Positions 60,310 to 64,000 of a DNA stretch of 64,000 nt are shown in pieces. The notes beneath the pieces were generated by a model, which was given only the letters and a program-made list of their open reading frames with translations, ran no database searches and was not told where the DNA came from. This DNA comes from Phoebastria nigripes (lineage: Eukaryota; Chordata; Aves; Procellariiformes; Diomedeidae). Each line of letters opens with the position of its first letter. Position 1 is the first letter of the stretch. Position numbers and translations under genes: made by a program. The stretch is from the NCBI GenBank assembly GCA_035582835.1, contig JAYKAV010000500.1, forward strand, positions 1,346,928-1,410,927, written 5' to 3'.

Positions 60310-60560
60310 ACCCTGAACATTGAATATCTTCCTCATTATTCATCCTACCACACTAGAAACAGCTGGTCTTCAAGGGAAATTACCTAATGAATCAACAATA
60401 AGGCTATTGTGTAGGCGTGACATTTCTGATAATAAATTATTGCTTTCAGGAGGTTGACCACACTTGTCAGGGTTTTGTGAGTTACAAATTCAGCTGCCTT
60501 GTCTTATGCTGTTTTACATAACTGACAGTGTAAAACCTTGGCATTTGACTGTAAGTTATT
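60310..60560. promoter_or_regulatory. Candidate enhancer with palindromic SOX-type site
   Basis: Complex block. ACAATAAGGCTATTGT at 60395-60410 is a perfect inverted repeat of ACAATA around a 4-base spacer. Opposed ACAAT cores with a 3-5 base spacer are the known arrangement for SOXE dimers. Just left, TACCTAATGAATC (60381-60393) gives a homeodomain core. This is the best-defined candidate site in the window. Binding is inferred. Confidence 0.42.
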
Positions 60561-62235
60561 CCCTCAACTTCTGGATCTATATCATAAAATTTCTTTCTTT
60601 CTTCATTTGTTCAGAATAATCTTTGGGCATTTCCAACCCATACTTTGACATGATATTAATTTGTTTTGAATTGATTATCTTTATTGTGTCATATCTATCT
60701 TAGAATTAAATATGAATTTAAATATTTTTTTACTAGAAATCTGAACAGGCTATAAATGTAAGGACTACATTTTTTATTTCACTTACATAAATGATGTGTT
60801 TGCATATTTCTTGTATGCTTACACTTGAAGGAGTAGTTTTTCAGAAACCCATGGCATGGAGAAAGATCTAAATATTCCCTTCCTAGCTTTCAAAAAATAC
60901 ATGGATGTAACTAATTAATTTAAAAGTGCTTGGCCCATATGAAACATGCTTCAAGGATTGTTATTTTAAAGCATGCTTCTTTTTTCACATGCAAGTGTTA
61001 TTTGCCCTTTACTTTGTGTATACAGGCATGTGACTAGTTAGTGATTAAAAACAAAAGTCTTTGCTCCCTCTTAGCTGAATGCAAATGATACTGAAATTCA
61101 GTCAGTATCTGCAACAAATTGTATGCTTTATCTCTGTGGAATTCTGTGGAACCAGTTCTTTAGCTTTTAATACTGTGTCTTTTCATAAGTAGCCAACAAC
61201 TAGAAAAGGACAGCACTTTCGTTTTCTGCCAGATTTCTCGGGGGCAAAATGCATACTTGCAAATATGAATGAAGTAGGCTAAGGTAAGTCAAGCTGGAAA
61301 GGAAGTCAGTATTCTTATGCAAGTAGTTGTGGAAGTTAAAAATGAGATCTAAGGCAGGGAATACATGTTCTAGCAAGTATACTGGGTTTCAAGCACTCCC
61401 AGGGACTATTGTTACACTCATTTCTTTTCACAGGTAGTTGATATCTAATGTCTGGACAGTGCTGCTCCTTCTACCTCATACAGAATATGTTCTTAATTTA
61501 ATGCAGTAGGGCATTTTAAAGTATCTCACTCAAGCACCGGTGGATTATTTTTTTTAAATAACAATTCAGATTTTCAACAGGAAGAAAACTAACCAAAACC
61601 CAGTGTGTCCAGGAAGTATCTTCTGACACTCCTATCTGAGAACTAGGAAACCAGCTTCGCTCAGTGTTACCAGGGCGCTCTGAACTCACCTCGTGTCTGA
61701 CATGGTGCCAGGATCCTTCTGTCCAGGGTTTTCTAGGAAGGCCAGTTGTAAGTGGAGCAAAACTAATAATTATTGCCCTCAACCCACCTCCCACCAAGCC
61801 CCCTAAAACCAGAAGGTCCCCGGGGAACCTGTGAAGTAAAATGTCTTCCAGGAGGATTGCACAAAATCTTGAACACACTTCAGAGAGGTGCCTGGAGGCA
61901 GGATCCTCTGCCTCTGGAAACACAATCATAGCAGGCAGAGCGCTGCGTTGGTCCCCTGCTGACCCCCAGCCCTGGAGGGGTTTCTGAATCCTGCCTTTTT
62001 AAGTCTTCCGTAATTTTGGTTTCCTTTATATGCGTCACCCCATGCGAGGCGCTCTCAGGCGCCCTTGAGCACTCGCTCCTCGCTGGCCGTAAGGGCAGTC
62101 ATAGGTAGCAGTGTCAGCAGCCATGCCCTCCCCGTGGAGGAATCCAAGCCAGTGGAAAGTCAACAGCCTCTGCCGTTACTGCCTCATTTTCCAGCGTGCA
62201 TGAAGTGGCCTCCTCTGTGGTTGCAGGGCCTTTAG
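60561..62235. other. Gene-free stretch, nothing assigned
   Basis: AT-rich to about 61.5 kb, then moderately GC-rich. A 137-codon minus frame at 61516-61929 encodes nothing recognisable. Confidence 0.45.
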
Positions 62236-62239
62236 CTGC

Positions 62240-62694
62240 GTGCCCTCTGGGGAAGGAGGCCCTATGGCCCCAGCGCTGGTGGCTCTGCCGCCGCCACCAC
62301 AGACCTCAGCCACACCGAGGGGGATACATTTTCACAGGGAAAATAGTCTTTTTTTTTTTTTTTTTTTAATAATCTGCAGCAGAGCACTGGCCTCCTTGGC
62401 ACAGTGCCCCTTGCTGGGGCTGGAGGGTGGCTGGCAGGAGGCACAGCACCTTTCTCCCGGGCGCTGGCCTGACACCAGCCATTGCCCCCTGCCCGCGTCT
62501 CCCTCCCGCCACCTGCACGGCCCCATGCGCGGCAGCACTGGCTGCCCCCAGCCCTCGCCGGAGAGGTGCCTGAATGCCCTGCAGCCGGCATGCTCTGCTG
62601 GTTGCTCCCTCCGGGGGAGCAGTGTCCTGCCAGGCCTCAGCTGGAGCGAGCAGGAGACCTTGCCCAGCCGCGGCCTTAGTCTGGGGTGGCTATT
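62240..62694. other. GC-rich patch with poly(T)
   Basis: GC-rich DNA interrupted by T19 at 62349-62367. Open frames on both strands, up to 169 codons, reflect stop-poor sequence. CpG density is moderate, below that of the islands listed. Confidence 0.4.
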
Positions 62695-62965
62695 CGTGGA
62701 GGATCATGGCAGTGCAGGTCTGCAGCCTCATAATTGGTCTTGCCCCTGACAGCAGCGATTTGCAAGCAGGCTCCCCTGTCATAAAACCTGTGATCAGTCC
62801 TGCCGGGCTGCTTGGTAAGCAAAGGCTAAATGGTACAGAGAAAGCTGTGAGATACTGTGACCTTTAAGCCTAATATCTAGGCATCAGTTAATTAATTGTG
62901 TATTTTAAGTGTGCCGATGGTGATGAGTTAGTGGTGGACTAACTGGTTAATTGTGGACGTGTTCT
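62695..62965. promoter_or_regulatory. Candidate conserved non-coding element
   Basis: Complex block containing CATAATTGG (62729-62737), TGTCATAAAAC (62777-62787), which is a HOX13/CDX-like core, and CAGTTAATTAATTG (62885-62898). Enhancer texture with clustered homeodomain cores. Confidence 0.35.
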
Positions 62966-63595
62966 GTTTATAAACCAGGGCCGAGTACACTGGGCAGCCA
63001 AAGGCAGACACACGTAGGCAGGAGAAGCTCTGCAGCCTGAGCCTGTTGTCCTGCTATTGCTGTCCCTCGGAGAGGGTCTTTCTCACCACCTCTTGCCTTT
63101 GCGCTTTCTCTTCTCTTCCCTCCTGCCCTGGAGGAGGACTCGTCTGCTGTCCCTTCTGGGGACGCTTCAGCTGCCCGTGGCACCTGGGGGCGGGTGCCCG
63201 GGGATACCCCCGAGGGGCTGCGGCGGCCGCCTGTGTCTGCTGCTAGCAGCAGAGCAAAGCACCATTTGGAGGGCCTGAGGATGTGGAGTTGTAACAGCTC
63301 GAGCTTGGTCACCAAGGGTGTTGAAAACAGCTCTAGCGTGCTCTCTAAACGGCTGCTTTGGTTTGGTTGAAGATCATTGCTAACTAATCAGGGCTCAGTG
63401 ATTCACATGAGTGCCATTCAGTTACGATGCAGAGATGAGATGACTGAAAAAAGAAGTGGAAAAAGAATTTAAAAACATATAACCAAAGACTGACCCTACA
63501 CAATTTTGGGGTGGGACCATATTAGCCCAGAAAATTTAGCTAGATGTTAATGGTAATCAAGGTCCTCTGGAACCTTGAGACTTTTCTTCAAATTA
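62966..63595. other. Gene-free stretch with CpG-rich patch
   Basis: A CpG-rich patch of about ten CpG lies at about 63150-63235. The rest is unassigned. Confidence 0.45.
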
Positions 63596-63599
63596 ATGT

Positions 63600-64000
63600 A
63601 ATTTCTGGGGGTCCATTACTGAAAGCAAGTGCCTGCTGTGCTCTTTCCTTTTTCAGATAATGGCAATTCAGCTGAAACAAACAAAGGTGTCATAATGGTG
63701 TCACATTTTCATTTAACTTTCCCCACCAGTCTTCTGATAAAGACACGTTGTATTCAGCAGCATACAGACATAACAGCAGTTCTGTCTCCAAAATCTGGCT
63801 TTACAGCGTAAGGCCTGTTGAGTTTCCATGGCAATGGCCACAAATTCCTCCCCAGCTCTTCAAAGTGAAAGACATATTTGTTTTGCTCGCGCAACTTTGT
63901 AGCACAAAAGCTCTCTCTCTTTTTTCACGTAACACCTGCTAATCTGCACTTGGTCCCTTTGAAGCCTCCTGCTGATCAGAAATTCAAATACATTTTTGCA
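63600..64000. promoter_or_regulatory. Candidate conserved element with X-box, cut by window end
   Basis: Complex sequence to the end of the window. GTTTCCATGGCAAT at 63822-63835 is the best RFX X-box in the window, matching GTNNCCATGGNAA(C). ATAATGGTGTCAC (63692-63704) and CCTGCTAATCTG (63936-63947) add homeodomain-type cores. The element probably continues beyond the window. Confidence 0.38.

Overview
The window looks like non-coding DNA from a bird chromosome. The clearest taxon clue is a complete solo LTR at 25949-26513. It carries a perfect 5-bp target-site duplication and matches, from memory, an LTR family common in neoavian genomes. I saw no SINE of mammalian type and no L1. Interspersed repeats are very sparse, homopolymer tracts are long, and GC content alternates between AT-rich stretches and short CpG-rich blocks. 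All of this fits a bird, but the species cannot be named from the sequence. About twenty isolated N calls and one 16-N gap show it is draft assembly.

I could not support any protein-coding gene, tRNA, rRNA or known microRNA. The longest open frames (about 190-268 codons) mostly lie in GC-rich, stop-poor blocks. They show no domain I recognise and no convincing splice structure, so I annotate no CDS. Most of the window is therefore intergenic or intronic.

The layout is as follows. (1) 1-215 is a CpG island at the left edge, followed by a candidate conserved element with an RFX-type X-box. (2) 2-12 kb is mostly unassigned, with a CpG-rich block holding a perfect CRE (about 4.0 kb), an old repeat-like segment with an 18-bp palindrome (about 7.8 kb) and a GC-rich block between 14-bp direct repeats (about 8.3 kb). 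(3) 12.6-16.4 kb holds two stretches that look like conserved non-coding enhancers. (4) 16.4-34 kb is mostly unassigned, with small CpG islands at 20.7, 26.9 and 33.8 kb and the solo LTR at 26 kb. (5) 35-43.5 kb has several enhancer-like blocks, the best at 42.0-42.6 kb, plus an A-rich microsatellite. (6) 43.5-57 kb is mostly unassigned and includes the assembly gap. (7) 57-64 kb again has enhancer-like blocks, including a palindromic SOX-type site and an X-box.

Taken together, the scattered homeodomain, SOX, POU and RFX type sites in complex AT-rich blocks suggest a regulatory landscape around a developmental gene lying outside the window. This is inference from sequence texture; only a cross-species alignment would establish it.
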